A stretch of DNA of 64,000 nt from Sphingobium chlorophenolicum (GCF_000722875.1 NZ_JFHR01000014.1:43076-107075); one strand, 5' to 3'. Shown: positions 1 to 10,167, counted from the first letter of the stretch. The notes: generated by a model from the sequence alone, not told the origin. Made by a program: numbers and translations.

Positions 1-516
1 GTCGGGGTGCGGCTGGATAACGGCGTCAGGATAGAGAATGTCTATGTCCCGGCCGGGGGCGATATCGCGGATCGGGAGGTGAATCCGAAATTCGGGCAGA
101 AGCTCGATTTCCTGGAGCGGATGATCCAATGGTCCTCCGCGCTGGAGGACAAGCCGACCATATTGACCGGCGATTTCAACATCGCGCCGATGGAATGCGA
201 TGTGTGGAGCCACAAGCAGTTGCTGAACGTGGTCAGCCATACGCCCATCGAGTGCGAGATATTGGCGCGGTTGCAGGCGTCCAACGACTGGGTCGATATC
301 GGCCGCCATTTCCACCCCGCGCCGCAGCGGCTCTACACCTGGTGGAGCTATCGCGCGAAGGATTGGGCGGAATCGGATCGCGGGCGGCGGCTGGACCATA
401 TGTGGATGACCAGGGACGTGGCGGGCAAGGCGATCGGCCATCGCGTGGTCGAACCGGCGCGCAACTGGGGCAAGCCGTCCGATCATATCCCGATCATCAC
501 GGAGTTCGCCTTCTGA
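1..516 (+). CDS. xth: Exodeoxyribonuclease III, C-terminal part (5' end outside window)
   Basis: The reading frame is open from base 1, so the N-terminal part lies to the left. The 171 visible residues belong to the exonuclease III / AP endonuclease family of the endonuclease-exonuclease-phosphatase superfamily, which acts in DNA base-excision repair. Visible signatures are LTGDFNIAP, containing the D-x-N metal-binding motif, then RRLDHMWM, and the terminal SDHIPI with the catalytic Asp-His pair. Its TGA shares one base with the ATG of ribA, so the two are probably translationally coupled. The family assignment is firm. The exact xth subtype is less certain because the first part is missing. 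Confidence 0.9.
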   Translation, partial: VGVRLDNGVRIENVYVPAGGDIADREVNPKFGQKLDFLERMIQWSSALEDKPTILTGDFNIAPMECDVWSHKQLLNVVSHTPIECEILARLQASNDWVDIGRHFHPAPQRLYTWWSYRAKDWAESDRGRRLDHMWMTRDVAGKAIGHRVVEPARNWGKPSDHIPIITEFAF

Positions 517-1574
517 TGGGTGCGCGTGCTGCCGCTCGCGCCATCGATGCGCTGCGCCGGGGCTGGCCGGTGCGGGTGCAGGCCGCCGACGGCGTGTTGC
601 GGCTGATGGCGGTGGAAGGGGCGGACGCGGTGACGCTGGCGGGATTCGACCCGGCGGCGAAGGCGGACATATTGATCTCCGCTGCACGAGCGCAGACGCT
701 GAAGCTCGCCAACCAGATCGCGGCGGCCGATCCCGACATGCCGGTGCTGGTGGCGCGGGGGCCGTGGATTGACGCCGATGTGGCGACAGCGATTTCCGAC
801 CCGGTTCTGGACCTTGCCTCGCCGCTGAAGGGGCCGTTCATGGCGAAGGCGCTCGCCGCGCCGCTGGCGGCCAAGGCGGCGCTGCGGCTGGCGCGGCTGG
901 CGGGAATATTGCCCGCCTATTTCGCGACGGTGGACGGCGATGTCGAGGCGGAGGTCGGGGCCGAGGATGTCGACGCCTATGACGATGCCGTGCATCTGGA
1001 CATCGCGACGCGGGCGAGGCTGCCGGTATCGGCCAGCGAAACCGCCGAGATCGTCGCCTTCCGCAGCCCCGACGAACCGCGCGAGCATGTGGCGCTGATC
1101 GTCGGTCAGCGCGATTCATCGCCGCCGGTGATCCGGCTGCACAGCGAATGCCTGACCGGGGATGTTCTGGGGTCGCTGAAATGCGATTGCGGGCCGCAAT
1201 TGCATGAAGCGCTGCATCAGATCGCGGATTCGACCTGGGGCATATTGCTCTATCTGCGGCAGGAAGGGCGGGGCATCGGCCTCGTCAACAAGCTGCGCGC
1301 CTATGCCTTGCAGGATCAGGGTTTCGATACGGTCGACGCCAATGTGCGGCTGGGCTTCGCCATCGATGCGCGGGATTTTTCCGTGGCGGCGCGGATGCTG
1401 GACCTGTTGGGCGTGGGGGAGGTAAGGCTGCTCACCAACAATCCCAACAAGGTGACGGGGCTGGAAGCGGCGGGAATCAGGGTGGCGGAGCGTCTGCCGA
1501 TCATCCTGCCCGCCAATCCGCATAATGAACGCTATCTGGCGACCAAGCGGGACCGGACCGGGCATCAGCTATGA
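516..1574 (+). CDS. ribA: GTP cyclohydrolase II
   Basis: 352 residues. The enzyme converts GTP to 2,5-diamino-6-ribosylamino-pyrimidinone phosphate, the first step of riboflavin synthesis. The C-terminal half has the family signatures: [18 protein letters not shown] holds the zinc cysteines (about C212, C223, C225), followed by RQEGRGIGL and DANVRLGF. The first 150 residues or so are not a recognisable DHBP synthase, so this is not an obvious bifunctional RibBA, although the N-terminal extension is longer than in stand-alone RibA. I chose the ATG at 516, which overlaps the upstream stop codon. A longer in-frame extension exists but lies inside xth. The following gene overlaps by four bases (ATGA). 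Confidence 0.92.
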   Translation: MGARAAARAIDALRRGWPVRVQAADGVLRLMAVEGADAVTLAGFDPAAKADILISAARAQTLKLANQIAAADPDMPVLVARGPWIDADVATAISDPVLDLASPLKGPFMAKALAAPLAAKAALRLARLAGILPAYFATVDGDVEAEVGAEDVDAYDDAVHLDIATRARLPVSASETAEIVAFRSPDEPREHVALIVGQRDSSPPVIRLHSECLTGDVLGSLKCDCGPQLHEALHQIADSTWGILLYLRQEGRGIGLVNKLRAYALQDQGFDTVDANVRLGFAIDARDFSVAARMLDLLGVGEVRLLTNNPNKVTGLEAAGIRVAERLPIILPANPHNERYLATKRDRTGHQL

Positions 1575-2071
1575 GCGTCGTCCGCGTCGATACCGGCGCG
1601 GGGCGTCTGACTTTCGGTGAGATCGAGATGGCCTGCGCCATCGGGCGGGGCGGTAGCTGCGCGGCTGTGGACAAGCGGGAAGGGGATGGCTGCACGCCGC
1701 TGGGCGTCTGGCCGATCCGGGGCGTGTTGCTGCGGCCGGGCAAGGTGGAGGCGGCGGGCATCCGCCTGCCGTGGCGCTGGGTGCGGGAGGGGGATGGCTG
1801 GTCCGACGATGGGGTCGATCCGGCTTATAACCGGCCGGTGCATTTGCCGCGTGCTTTTTCGGCGGAAAATCTGCTGCGGGACGATGATGCTTATGATGTG
1901 ATCGCCGTGCTGGGGCATAATGACGCGCCGCCGGTGGCGGGGCAGGGGAGCGCGATCTTCTTCCACCTGTCCGAAGGGAGGACCACGGCCGGATGCGTGG
2001 CGGTGCAGCGGGCGGATATGCTGCGCCTGTTGCCGTTGCTGGCGCCGGGCGATGTGATGGAGATTATCTAA
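1571..2071 (+). CDS. L,D-transpeptidase (YkuD) domain protein
   Basis: 166 residues that are essentially one L,D-transpeptidase catalytic domain. Visible motifs are the family histidine region LGHND and the catalytic signature [14 protein letters not shown], containing H-x(6)-T-x-GC. Such enzymes form 3-3 cross-links or attach proteins to peptidoglycan through a cysteine acyl intermediate. No signal peptide or membrane segment is visible with this start, which is unusual for an enzyme acting in the periplasm. It belongs to the small cytosolic-looking YkuD family found next to core genes in alphaproteobacteria. The start overlaps the ribA stop, so it is probably the third gene of the xth-ribA operon. 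Confidence 0.85.
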   Translation: MSVVRVDTGAGRLTFGEIEMACAIGRGGSCAAVDKREGDGCTPLGVWPIRGVLLRPGKVEAAGIRLPWRWVREGDGWSDDGVDPAYNRPVHLPRAFSAENLLRDDDAYDVIAVLGHNDAPPVAGQGSAIFFHLSEGRTTAGCVAVQRADMLRLLPLLAPGDVMEII

Positions 2072-2077
2072 AAGGTT

Positions 2078-2168
2078 CGTCATTCCCGCGAAGGCGGGAA
2101 TCCATTTCCTGACCGTCCACCAAGCACCTTCTTATGGGAGATGGATTCCCGCCTTCGCGGGAATGACG
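2078..2168. repeat. 28-bp perfect inverted repeat (REP/MITE-like hairpin)
   Basis: Positions 2078-2105 and 2141-2168 are exact reverse complements over 28 bases, separated by 35 bases. Each arm contains a smaller palindrome, ATTCCCGC-GAAG-GCGGGAAT. The element sits between the convergent ends of the L,D-transpeptidase gene and glnD, so it can also act as a bidirectional terminator. It looks like a dispersed intergenic repeat. No transposase is present. Confidence 0.85.
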
Positions 2169-2176
2169 GCAGTCTG

Positions 2177-4936
2177 TTAAGCCCGCTCCAGTTCCGCCAC
2201 CTCACCGCCCGCCGCTTCCAGCAGCCGCCGCTCCAGCGTTTGCAGCCGGGCCTTGCTCTCGATCTTTCCGGCCAGCAGGTCGGTGACGTAGAAAGTATCC
2301 ACCGCCCGCTCGCCATAGGTGGCCACATGGGCGCTGTGGACCGTCACCTTCGACTGGAACAGCGCGTTGGCCAGGCTGAAGAGCAGCGCCGGGCGGTCCC
2401 GCGCATTCACCTCTATCACCGTGAACCGGTTCGACGCCTTGTTGTCGATCAGCACATTGGGTTCGATGCGAAACGCTTCGGCGCGAGTGCGGGGCAGGGG
2501 GCGCGCCTCCAGCCGTGTGATCATGCGGTGCCGGTTGGCCAGCGAATCCTCGATCGCCTTGCGGATGCGCGTCAACTGCTCCGGACTGTGGAAGGCGCCG
2601 CCCAGCGGGTCCTGCACCAGGAAATTGTCGATCGCCACGCCGTCCCGCGTCGTGTGGATGCGCGCGTCGATGATGTTGCCGCCCGCCAGATGGATGGCGC
2701 CTGCGATGCGGTAGAACAGGCCCGGATGGTCGGCGGCATAGACGGTCACCAGCGTCGCGCCGCGCTGCGGATAATATTGCGCGGCGATGGAGAGGGGGGA
2801 ATCGCCCGCCTCCAATATATGCTGCGCATTGTGGATGAGGATGTCCTCCGGCTCCGCGATCCAGTAGCTTTGGGGCAGGCGCTTGCTGAGCTTCGCGAAT
2901 TCCGCTTCCGACATGCCCATCGCCTGGCGCAGCGCCTGTTGTTTGTTCGTGACCCGCTCGCTGCGGCCCTTCTGCTTGTGGCCGAGGCGCAGCACTTCTT
3001 CGGCAGCCTCATAGAGATCGCCCAGCAACTGGCGTTTCCAACTGTTCCAGACGCCCGGCCCCACGGCACGGATGTCGACCACGGTCAGGCAAAGCAGCAA
3101 CCGCAACCGCTCCGGGCTTTGCACCACGTCGACGAAATCGAGGATGGTCTTGTAATCGGCCAGATCGCGCTTGAAGGCGGTGGCCGACATCAGCAGATGG
3201 TGGCGCACCAGCCAGGACACGGTTTCCGTCTCCGCCGGGCTCAGGCCCAGGCGCGGGCAGAGATGGTCCGCCACTTCCGCGCCCAATATGCTGTGGTCGC
3301 CGCCCCGCCCCTTGGCGATGTCATGCAGCAGCACCGCGACATAGAGGACGCGGCGCGACACCAGCTTGCCCATCAGCTCCGCCGCCAATGGATGATCCTG
3401 ATTCAGTTCGCCCTTTTCGATCCGCGCCAGCAGGCCGACAGCGCGGATCGTATGTTCGTCCACCGTATAATGGTGGTACATGTCGAACTGCATCTGCGCC
3501 ACGACGCGGCGGAAATCGGGGATGAAGCGGCCGAACACGGTCGATTCGTTCATCCAGCGCAGCACCGTTTCCGGATCGCGGGGGGAGGTCAGCACCTCCA
3601 TGAAGAAGGCGTTGGCGCGGGGATCGCGGCGTATCTTGGCGGTGATCAGGCTGGCGTCGCGGCTGGCGGCGCGCATGGCGCTGGGGTGGATGGCGAGGCC
3701 ATGCTTGTCCGCCAAAGCGAAGATTTCCAGCAGCCGGACCGGGTCGTCCTGGAAGAACTGGTCGCTGGGCAGCGCCAGCCGTCCGCGATCCAGCACGAAA
3801 CCGTCCAGCTTCTTGGGACGGCGGAAGAAGCTGGGGATATAGCGCCGCCCGCGCTCCGCCATCTGGTCGTCCAGATGGGCCAGGAACACGGCGGTCAGGT
3901 CGCCCACCGTCTTCGCGTTCAGGAAATAATAGCGCATGAACCGCTCGACGCCCGAACGCCCGGCGCGGCCGGTGAAATGCATGCGCGTGGCGGTTTCGAG
4001 TTGCAGGTCGAAGGTCAGCCGGTCCTCCGCCCGCCCGGTGATCATGTGCAGGTGGCAACGCACCGCCCAGAGGAAATCCTCCGCCTTCTGGAACTGGCGC
4101 AATTCGCTTTCGGTGAGCAGGCCGACATCGACCAGTTCCGCGACCGACTTCACCCGGTTCACATATTTGCCGATCCAGAACAAAGTGTGCAGGTCGCGCA
4201 GCCCGCCCTTGCCCTCCTTCACATTGGGTTCGACCACATAGCGGCTGTCGCCCATGCGCTTGTGCCGCTCGTCGCGCTCCTCCAGCTTTTCGGTGACGAA
4301 GGCGCGGGCCGTGCCCTGCATGATCTCGCTGTCGAAGCGGGCGGCGGTTTCCTCATAGAGCGCCCGGTCGCCCCAGATGTAGCGCGCCTCCAGCAGGGCG
4401 GTGCGCACGGTCAGGTCCGCCTTCGCCATGCGCATGGTTTCATCGATGGAACGGCTGGAGTGGCCGACCTTCAGCCCCAGATCCCACAGCGAATAGAGCA
4501 TGGATTCGATGACCTGCTCGGTCCAGCCGGTGGGCTTCCACGGGGTGATGAAGCCGATGTCGACATCGCTATGCGGCGCCATTTCGCCCCGGCCATAGCC
4601 GCCCACCGCGATCAGCACGATCCGTTCGCCGGTGCTGCGATTGCCCGCCGGATAGAGATGGTGCGTCGTCGCGTCGTAGAGCAGGCGCAAAATCTGGTCG
4701 ATCAGGAAGGCGAAGGCGGTCACCGCCTCCCGCCCGCGGGTCGGCTTCTGTCCGAGGCGGTGGGCGACATCCTCCCGCCCCGCGTCCAGCGCGTCCTTCA
4801 ATTCCTTCACGATCAGGCCGCGCAGCTTGATCTGGTCGCCCCGATGCTCCTGCGCCAGGGCGGCGATGCTGTCGGAAATGGCGCGCCGGTCGATGATGGC
4901 GCGTCTGGACCCCAGTTTCGGAAATTGCATGACCAT
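2177..4936 (-). CDS. glnD: [Protein-PII] uridylyltransferase / uridylyl-removing enzyme
   Basis: 919 residues, the normal length for GlnD. The enzyme senses glutamine and uridylylates or de-uridylylates PII proteins, controlling glutamine synthetase and nitrogen metabolism. Residues about 111-130 carry the nucleotidyltransferase motif GGYGRGEMAPHSDVD. The HD phosphohydrolase core shows LLHDIAKGRGGDHS and VRHHLLMS. Two C-terminal ACT domains are visible around VTVYAADHPGLFYRIAGAI and VIEVNARDRPALLFSLANAL. It lies nine bases downstream of mutS on the same strand, the mutS-glnD order common in alphaproteobacteria. Confidence 0.97.
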   Translation of the reverse strand: MVMQFPKLGSRRAIIDRRAISDSIAALAQEHRGDQIKLRGLIVKELKDALDAGREDVAHRLGQKPTRGREAVTAFAFLIDQILRLLYDATTHHLYPAGNRSTGERIVLIAVGGYGRGEMAPHSDVDIGFITPWKPTGWTEQVIESMLYSLWDLGLKVGHSSRSIDETMRMAKADLTVRTALLEARYIWGDRALYEETAARFDSEIMQGTARAFVTEKLEERDERHKRMGDSRYVVEPNVKEGKGGLRDLHTLFWIGKYVNRVKSVAELVDVGLLTESELRQFQKAEDFLWAVRCHLHMITGRAEDRLTFDLQLETATRMHFTGRAGRSGVERFMRYYFLNAKTVGDLTAVFLAHLDDQMAERGRRYIPSFFRRPKKLDGFVLDRGRLALPSDQFFQDDPVRLLEIFALADKHGLAIHPSAMRAASRDASLITAKIRRDPRANAFFMEVLTSPRDPETVLRWMNESTVFGRFIPDFRRVVAQMQFDMYHHYTVDEHTIRAVGLLARIEKGELNQDHPLAAELMGKLVSRRVLYVAVLLHDIAKGRGGDHSILGAEVADHLCPRLGLSPAETETVSWLVRHHLLMSATAFKRDLADYKTILDFVDVVQSPERLRLLLCLTVVDIRAVGPGVWNSWKRQLLGDLYEAAEEVLRLGHKQKGRSERVTNKQQALRQAMGMSEAEFAKLSKRLPQSYWIAEPEDILIHNAQHILEAGDSPLSIAAQYYPQRGATLVTVYAADHPGLFYRIAGAIHLAGGNIIDARIHTTRDGVAIDNFLVQDPLGGAFHSPEQLTRIRKAIEDSLANRHRMITRLEARPLPRTRAEAFRIEPNVLIDNKASNRFTVIEVNARDRPALLFSLANALFQSKVTVHSAHVATYGERAVDTFYVTDLLAGKIESKARLQTLERRLLEAAGGEVAELERA

Positions 4937-4945
4937 AGGGCTTAT

Positions 4946-7597
4946 CTAGCCATCCTGACCGGCCGCTGCCAGTTGCTTGAGCCGATAGAGGTGATCGAGC
5001 GCCTCGCGGGGGGAAAGCGCATCCGCGTCGATGCCGTCCAGCGCGGCGCGGAGGGGATCGGCCTTTTCCTCCACCTGCGCGACGGCGGCGGCGAAGAGGG
5101 GCAGGTCGTCCAGCCCCGCTGCGATGCCGCCGGTCTTCGCCTTGCCCGCTTCGAGGCGGGAGAGGACGTCCTTCGCCCGCTTGAGCACGGCTGGGGGCAG
5201 CCCGGCGAGGCGCGCCACGGCCAGGCCATAGCTGCGGTCGGCCGGTCCCTCCGCGACTTCGTGCAGCAGGACCAGATCGCCCTTCCACTCCCGCGCCCGG
5301 ACATGGTGGAGCGAGAGGGAGGAGAGTGTCTCCGCCAGCCGGGTCAGCTCATGATAATGGGTCGCGAACAGGCAGCGGCAGCGATTGACCTCATGCACCG
5401 CCTCCACCACCGCCCATGCCAGCGCCAGCCCGTCATAGGTCGACGTGCCGCGCCCGACTTCATCCAGGATGACGAAGCTGCGTTCGGTCGCTTGCGCCAA
5501 TATGGCGGCGGTCTCCACCATCTCGACCATGAAGGTGGATCGGCCCTTGGCCAGATTGTCCGACGCGCCGACGCGGCTGAACAGCCGGTCGACCAGAGTC
5601 AGGGTCGCGGACTGCGCGGGTACATAGGCCCCCGCCTGCGCCAGAATCACGATGATCGCATTCTGTCGCAGAAAGGTGGACTTACCGCCCATATTGGGAC
5701 CGGTGACCAGCCAGAGCCGGTCGCCCACCCCCAGCCGGCAGTCGTTGGCGACGAAGGGCTGGCCGTCGCGGCGCAGTGCATCCTCCACCACCGGATGGCG
5801 GCCGCCGGTGATGTCCAGACATGGTCCTTCGCCGTCTTCGGGCAGGAAATGGGGCCGTTGCCAGCCGCCTTCCGCCGCGCGTTCGGCCAGCGCCGCCGCC
5901 ACGTCGAGCCGGGCAAGGGCGTCGGCGGCGCGGGCGATCTCCGCCTTGCGGGCGAGGGTGGCTTCGATCAGCTCTTCCAGATGCGCGGCTTCGGCGACCA
6001 GCGCATGGGCGCCCGCCTGCGCGACGCGGCCCGCCTGTTCGTGCAGGTCGATCGAATTGAAGCGCACCACCCCGGCCAGCGTCTGGCGATGGGTGAAGCC
6101 GCTGTCGGGCTGCATCAACGGGTCGGCGGCGCGAGCGGGCACCTCGACATGATAGCCCAGCACGCCGTTATGCCTGATCTTGAGCGAGGCGATGCCGGTC
6201 TGCTCGCGATATTTCGCCTCCAGCGCGGCGATGGCGCGGCGGCCATCCCCAGCGAGGCGGCGCAACTCATCCAGCGCCGGGTCATAGCCGTCCGCGATAT
6301 AGCCGCCATTGGCGGTTTCTGTCGGCGGGCTGGGGACGAGGGCGCGGGACAGGCTGTCGACCAGCGCGCCATGGCCGTCGAGCGAGGGAAGGAGTTGGGC
6401 CAGCAGCAAAGGCTGGTCGGGCAGGCGGCCCAACCGCTCCCGCAACAGCCGCGCTTCACCAAGCCCATCGCGGAGTTGACCCAGATCGCGGGGACTGCCC
6501 CGGCCCATCGCCAGACGGCCCAATGCACGCCCTATGTCCGGCAAGGCCCGCAGCGCCACGCGCAACTGGTCGCGCAACATGCTGTCGTCATGGAAGAGTT
6601 GCACCAGCCCAAGCCGCGCCTCGATGGCGGGCTGATCCATCAGCGGCGCGGACAGATCCTGCGCCAGCAATCGGGCGCCAGCGCCGGTGACGGTCCGGTC
6701 CACCGCGCCGAGCAGGCTGCCCGCCCGCGTCCCGCTCATAGTGGCGGTGATTTCCAGACTCTCCCGCGTGGCCGCGTCGATGGCGACATGCGCGCCTCTG
6801 GTCTTGGCGCTGGGCGGGGCCAGGAAGGGCAAAGTGCCCTTGCCTGCATGGTCGAGATAGCCGAGCAGCCCGCCCATCGCCGCCAGTTCGGCGCGGCTGA
6901 ACTGGCCGAATCCGTCCAGCGTGGCGACGCCGAAGATGCGTTTCAGCGCGGCTTCGGCCCGGCCGCTGGAAAAGGCGGCGCGGTCGAACGGGTGGGAATC
7001 GGGCAAATCCAGCTCCAGTCCGTCGGGCAGCACGATCTCGCTCGGCCGCAGGCGCGCCAGTTCGGCGGGCAGATCGGCTGCCCGCAGGGTCAGTGTCTCG
7101 AAACGGCCGGTCGAAATATCGGCGGCGGCCAGGCCATATTCACCCGCTTCCCCGCCGCCGACCTGCGTCAGCGCCACCAGCATATTGTCGCGCCGACTGT
7201 CGAGCAGCGTTTCCTCGGTCAGCGTGCCCGCCGTCACATAACGGACGATGGCGCGGGCGACGAGGGACTTGGAACCCCGCGCCTTGGCCTGCGCGGGCGT
7301 TTCGGTCTGTTCGGCGATGGCGACGCGATGGCCCGCCTTGATCAGCCGCGCCAGATAGGATTCCGCGCTGTGCACCGGCACGCCGCACATCGGGATCGGC
7401 GCGCCACCATGTTCGCCCCGGCTGGTGAGCGCGATATCCAGAGTCGCCGCCGCCGCCTTCGCATCCTCGAAGAACAGTTCGAAGAAATCGCCCATGCGGT
7501 AGAAGAGCAGGCAGTCCTGCGCCTCCGCCTTCAGCGCAAGATATTGCGCCATCATGGGCGTCGCCTGTTGCGTGGATGTGTCGATCGTTCGCGCCAT
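4946..7597 (-). CDS. mutS: DNA mismatch repair protein MutS
   Basis: 883 residues. MutS binds mismatches and, with MutL, starts repair. The N-terminal mismatch-recognition domain has YRMGDFFELFFEDA, which includes the Phe-x-Glu wedge region. The ATPase part has Walker A TGPNMGGKSTFLRQ, then Walker B FVILDEVGRGTSTYDG and FATHYHELT. The ATG at 7597 gives MARTIDTS just before the conserved TPMMAQYL segment. An in-frame ATG eight codons upstream is possible. The reading frame stays open much further upstream, but that stretch is antisense to maeB and is not credible as coding. Confidence 0.97.
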   Translation of the reverse strand: MARTIDTSTQQATPMMAQYLALKAEAQDCLLFYRMGDFFELFFEDAKAAAATLDIALTSRGEHGGAPIPMCGVPVHSAESYLARLIKAGHRVAIAEQTETPAQAKARGSKSLVARAIVRYVTAGTLTEETLLDSRRDNMLVALTQVGGGEAGEYGLAAADISTGRFETLTLRAADLPAELARLRPSEIVLPDGLELDLPDSHPFDRAAFSSGRAEAALKRIFGVATLDGFGQFSRAELAAMGGLLGYLDHAGKGTLPFLAPPSAKTRGAHVAIDAATRESLEITATMSGTRAGSLLGAVDRTVTGAGARLLAQDLSAPLMDQPAIEARLGLVQLFHDDSMLRDQLRVALRALPDIGRALGRLAMGRGSPRDLGQLRDGLGEARLLRERLGRLPDQPLLLAQLLPSLDGHGALVDSLSRALVPSPPTETANGGYIADGYDPALDELRRLAGDGRRAIAALEAKYREQTGIASLKIRHNGVLGYHVEVPARAADPLMQPDSGFTHRQTLAGVVRFNSIDLHEQAGRVAQAGAHALVAEAAHLEELIEATLARKAEIARAADALARLDVAAALAERAAEGGWQRPHFLPEDGEGPCLDITGGRHPVVEDALRRDGQPFVANDCRLGVGDRLWLVTGPNMGGKSTFLRQNAIIVILAQAGAYVPAQSATLTLVDRLFSRVGASDNLAKGRSTFMVEMVETAAILAQATERSFVILDEVGRGTSTYDGLALAWAVVEAVHEVNRCRCLFATHYHELTRLAETLSSLSLHHVRAREWKGDLVLLHEVAEGPADRSYGLAVARLAGLPPAVLKRAKDVLSRLEAGKAKTGGIAAGLDDLPLFAAAVAQVEEKADPLRAALDGIDADALSPREALDHLYRLKQLAAAGQDG

Positions 7598-7697
7598 GGC
7601 AAAGCGGATAGCGTGAACCATCCGTGGAAACCAGAGCTTCGGGAAACAGCAGGAAAATTGCGCTTCTCGCACTTGCCCACAAGATATTCTTGCCGCT

Positions 7698-7840
7698 AGG
7701 GCGGTCCGGCATTCAGCCCATGCGGGCCTGCAAAGCGCAATTTTCTGCGCTTCGGTGCTCACGTACTTGAGTACGCTGCGCTCCGGTGCTCGAAAATCGC
7801 CCTTTTCGGCTCTGCCTGAACTGAATGCCGGACCGCCCTG
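7698..7840. repeat. 143-bp intergenic element bounded by 19-bp inverted repeats
   Basis: Bases 7698-7716 and 7822-7840 are exact reverse complements (AGGGCGGTCCGGCATTCAG on the left). Inside are a near-perfect direct repeat, TGCGCTTCGGTGCTC and TGCGCTCCGGTGCTC, and between its two copies a small palindrome CGTACT-TG-AGTACG. The element sits between the divergent mutS and maeB starts, about 40 bases upstream of the maeB ATG, so it overlaps the maeB leader. No protein is encoded in it. Confidence 0.8.
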
Positions 7841-7879
7841 CGGGCGAACTATTGTGTCAAAAAAGGGGTGGGTGCAGCC

Positions 7880-10141
7880 ATGACCGACAAGTCGAATGTG
7901 GAATTTTCCGAGCGCGAGGCGCTGTTCTTCCACTCGACGGGACGCCCCGGCAAGATCGAGATCATCGCGTCCAAGCCGATGGCGACCCAGCGCGACCTTT
8001 CGCTCGCCTATTCGCCCGGCGTCGCGGTGCCGGTGCGCGCCATCGCGGAAGACCCGGCGACCGCCTATGACTATACCGCCAAGGGCAATCTGGTCGCGGT
8101 GATCTCCAACGGCACGGCGATCCTGGGGCTGGGCAATCTGGGCGCACTCGCCTCCAAGCCGGTGATGGAGGGCAAGTCGGTCCTCTTCAAGCGCTTCGCC
8201 GACGTCGACAGCATCGACATCGAACTCAAGACCGAGGATGTCGACAAGTTCATCGACGCGGTCGAGCTGATGGAGCCGACCTTCGGCGGCATCAACCTTG
8301 AGGATATCAAGGCCCCGGAATGCTTCATCATCGAACAGACGTTGAAGGAACGGATGAACATTCCGGTCTTCCATGACGACCAGCACGGCACCGCGATCAT
8401 CGCGGCGGCGGGCGTCATCAACGCGGCGATGCTGACCGGCCGCGACATGAAGAGCATGAAGGTGGTGGTGAACGGTGCGGGCGCGGCGTCCATTTCCTGC
8501 ACCGAACTGATCAAGGCGCTGGGCGTGCAGCATGACAATGTGATCATGTGCGACAGCAAGGGCGTGATCTATCAGGGCCGCACCGAGGGCATGAACCAGT
8601 GGAAGTCGGCCCATGCGGTCAGGACCGACGCCCGCACCCTGGCGGAGGCGATCAAGGGCGCCGACGTTTTCCTGGGCCTGTCCGTCGCGGGGGCGGTGAC
8701 GCAGGACATGGTGAAGACGATGGCGGACAAGCCGATCATCTTCGCCATGGCCAATCCCGATCCGGAAATCGCGCCGCCCGACGTCAAGGCGGTGCGCCCC
8801 GACGCCATCGTCGCCACCGGCCGGTCGGACTATCCCAACCAGGTCAACAATGTGCTGGGCTTCCCCTTCATCTTCCGCGGCGCGCTGGACGTGCGGGCGA
8901 CCGGGATCAACGAGGCGATGAAGCTGGCCGCCGCAAAGGCCATCGCCGATCTGGCGCGGGAACAGGTGCCGGAGGAAGTGGCCAAGGCCTATGGCCGGTC
9001 GCACAGCTTCGGTCCCGACTATATCATCCCCGCGCCCTTCGACCCGCGCCTGATGGAAGTCGTGCCCTCCGCCGTCGCGCAGGCGGCGATGGAAACCGGC
9101 GTGGCCCAGCGGCCGATCGCGGACATGGCCGCCTATCGCCAGTCCTTGAAGGGGCGGCTCAACCCGACCACTTCGGTCCTCACCACTGCCTACGAGGTGG
9201 CGAAGGCCAATCCCAAGCGCGTCGTCTTCGCCGAGGCGGAAGAGGAAGTGGTGCTGCGCGCCGCGATCCAGTTCCGCACCCTGGGCTATGGCATCCCCGT
9301 GCTGGTCGGCCGGGCGCATGTGTACGACAAGCTCAAGGAACTGGGCGTGCAGGACCCGGAAAGCTTCGAACTGCACAACAGCGTCAATTCGCCGCTGGTG
9401 CCGGAGATGGTCGATACGCTCTACGCCCGGCTCCAGCGGCGCGGCTATCTGCGCCGCGATTGCGAGCGGATGGTCAATCGCGACCGCAACATCTTCGGCT
9501 CTCTGCTGGTGAAGATGGGCCATGCCGACGCGATGCTGACCGGCATGACCCGCCCCTTCGGCCAGACGCTGCGCGAAGTGAAGCGGGTGCTGGACCCGGC
9601 GGCGGGCCGCACTCCCTTCGGCATCCATGTGCTGGTAACGAAGGACAAGACGGTGTTCTTGGCCGACACCACGGTGAACGAGCGTCCCTCCGCGCAGGAA
9701 CTGGCGGATATAGCGGAAGGCACGGTCGCGGTCGCCCGGCGCATGGGGCATGATCCGCGTGTCGCCTTCCTGTCCTATTCCAATTTCGGCAACCCGCCGG
9801 GCGGCTTTCTGGAGAATGTGCGCGACGCGGTGAAGACGCTGGAAGAGCGGAATGTCGACTTCGAATTCGAGGGCGAAATGACCGTCGACGCCGCGCTCAA
9901 CCCGGCGGTGATGAAGAATTATCCGTTCAGCCGCCTGTCGGGTCCGGCGAACATATTGGTGATGCCGGGGCTTCAGTCGGCCAATATCTCGGCCAAGCTG
10001 CTGCGCGAAGTGGGCGGCGCGACCATGATCGGACCCATGCTGGTCGGCATGGACAAGTCAGTTCAGATCGCCACCATGGCGTCCAACGCTTCGGAATTGC
10101 TGACGCTGGCGGTGCTGGCTTCGGCCGGGGTTGCCGTTTGA
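7880..10141 (+). CDS. maeB: NADP-dependent malic enzyme with phosphotransacetylase-like domain
   Basis: 753 residues, the two-domain MaeB architecture. Residues 1 to about 430 are malic enzyme, which decarboxylates malate to pyruvate. Motifs include SLAYSPGVAVPV, HDDQHGTAII and the nucleotide-binding VVVNGAGAASISC. Residues about 430-753 resemble phosphate acetyltransferase (PTA_PTB), for example RVVFAEAEEEVVLRAA and the final MVGMDKSVQIATM. In this family the PTA-like part is regulatory rather than catalytic. The ATG at 7880 is preferred over a GTG at 7868 because a GGGG-rich ribosome-binding sequence lies upstream. A strong hairpin follows the stop codon. Confidence 0.96.
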   Translation: MTDKSNVEFSEREALFFHSTGRPGKIEIIASKPMATQRDLSLAYSPGVAVPVRAIAEDPATAYDYTAKGNLVAVISNGTAILGLGNLGALASKPVMEGKSVLFKRFADVDSIDIELKTEDVDKFIDAVELMEPTFGGINLEDIKAPECFIIEQTLKERMNIPVFHDDQHGTAIIAAAGVINAAMLTGRDMKSMKVVVNGAGAASISCTELIKALGVQHDNVIMCDSKGVIYQGRTEGMNQWKSAHAVRTDARTLAEAIKGADVFLGLSVAGAVTQDMVKTMADKPIIFAMANPDPEIAPPDVKAVRPDAIVATGRSDYPNQVNNVLGFPFIFRGALDVRATGINEAMKLAAAKAIADLAREQVPEEVAKAYGRSHSFGPDYIIPAPFDPRLMEVVPSAVAQAAMETGVAQRPIADMAAYRQSLKGRLNPTTSVLTTAYEVAKANPKRVVFAEAEEEVVLRAAIQFRTLGYGIPVLVGRAHVYDKLKELGVQDPESFELHNSVNSPLVPEMVDTLYARLQRRGYLRRDCERMVNRDRNIFGSLLVKMGHADAMLTGMTRPFGQTLREVKRVLDPAAGRTPFGIHVLVTKDKTVFLADTTVNERPSAQELADIAEGTVAVARRMGHDPRVAFLSYSNFGNPPGGFLENVRDAVKTLEERNVDFEFEGEMTVDAALNPAVMKNYPFSRLSGPANILVMPGLQSANISAKLLREVGGATMIGPMLVGMDKSVQIATMASNASELLTLAVLASAGVAV

Positions 10142-10167
10142 CGCGGGTCGTGGTGTTGCGCACATTC

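Noticed and set aside
2141..7699. A very long plus-strand open frame opposite glnD and mutS
   Set aside because: Its translation is rich in His, Gln, Arg and Ala with no domains. It is the antisense shadow of two well-supported high-GC genes.
4946..9751. Reading mutS as a 1601-residue protein beginning upstream near 9751
   Set aside because: The extra 700 or so codons are antisense to maeB. MutS homology begins near the ATG at 7597.
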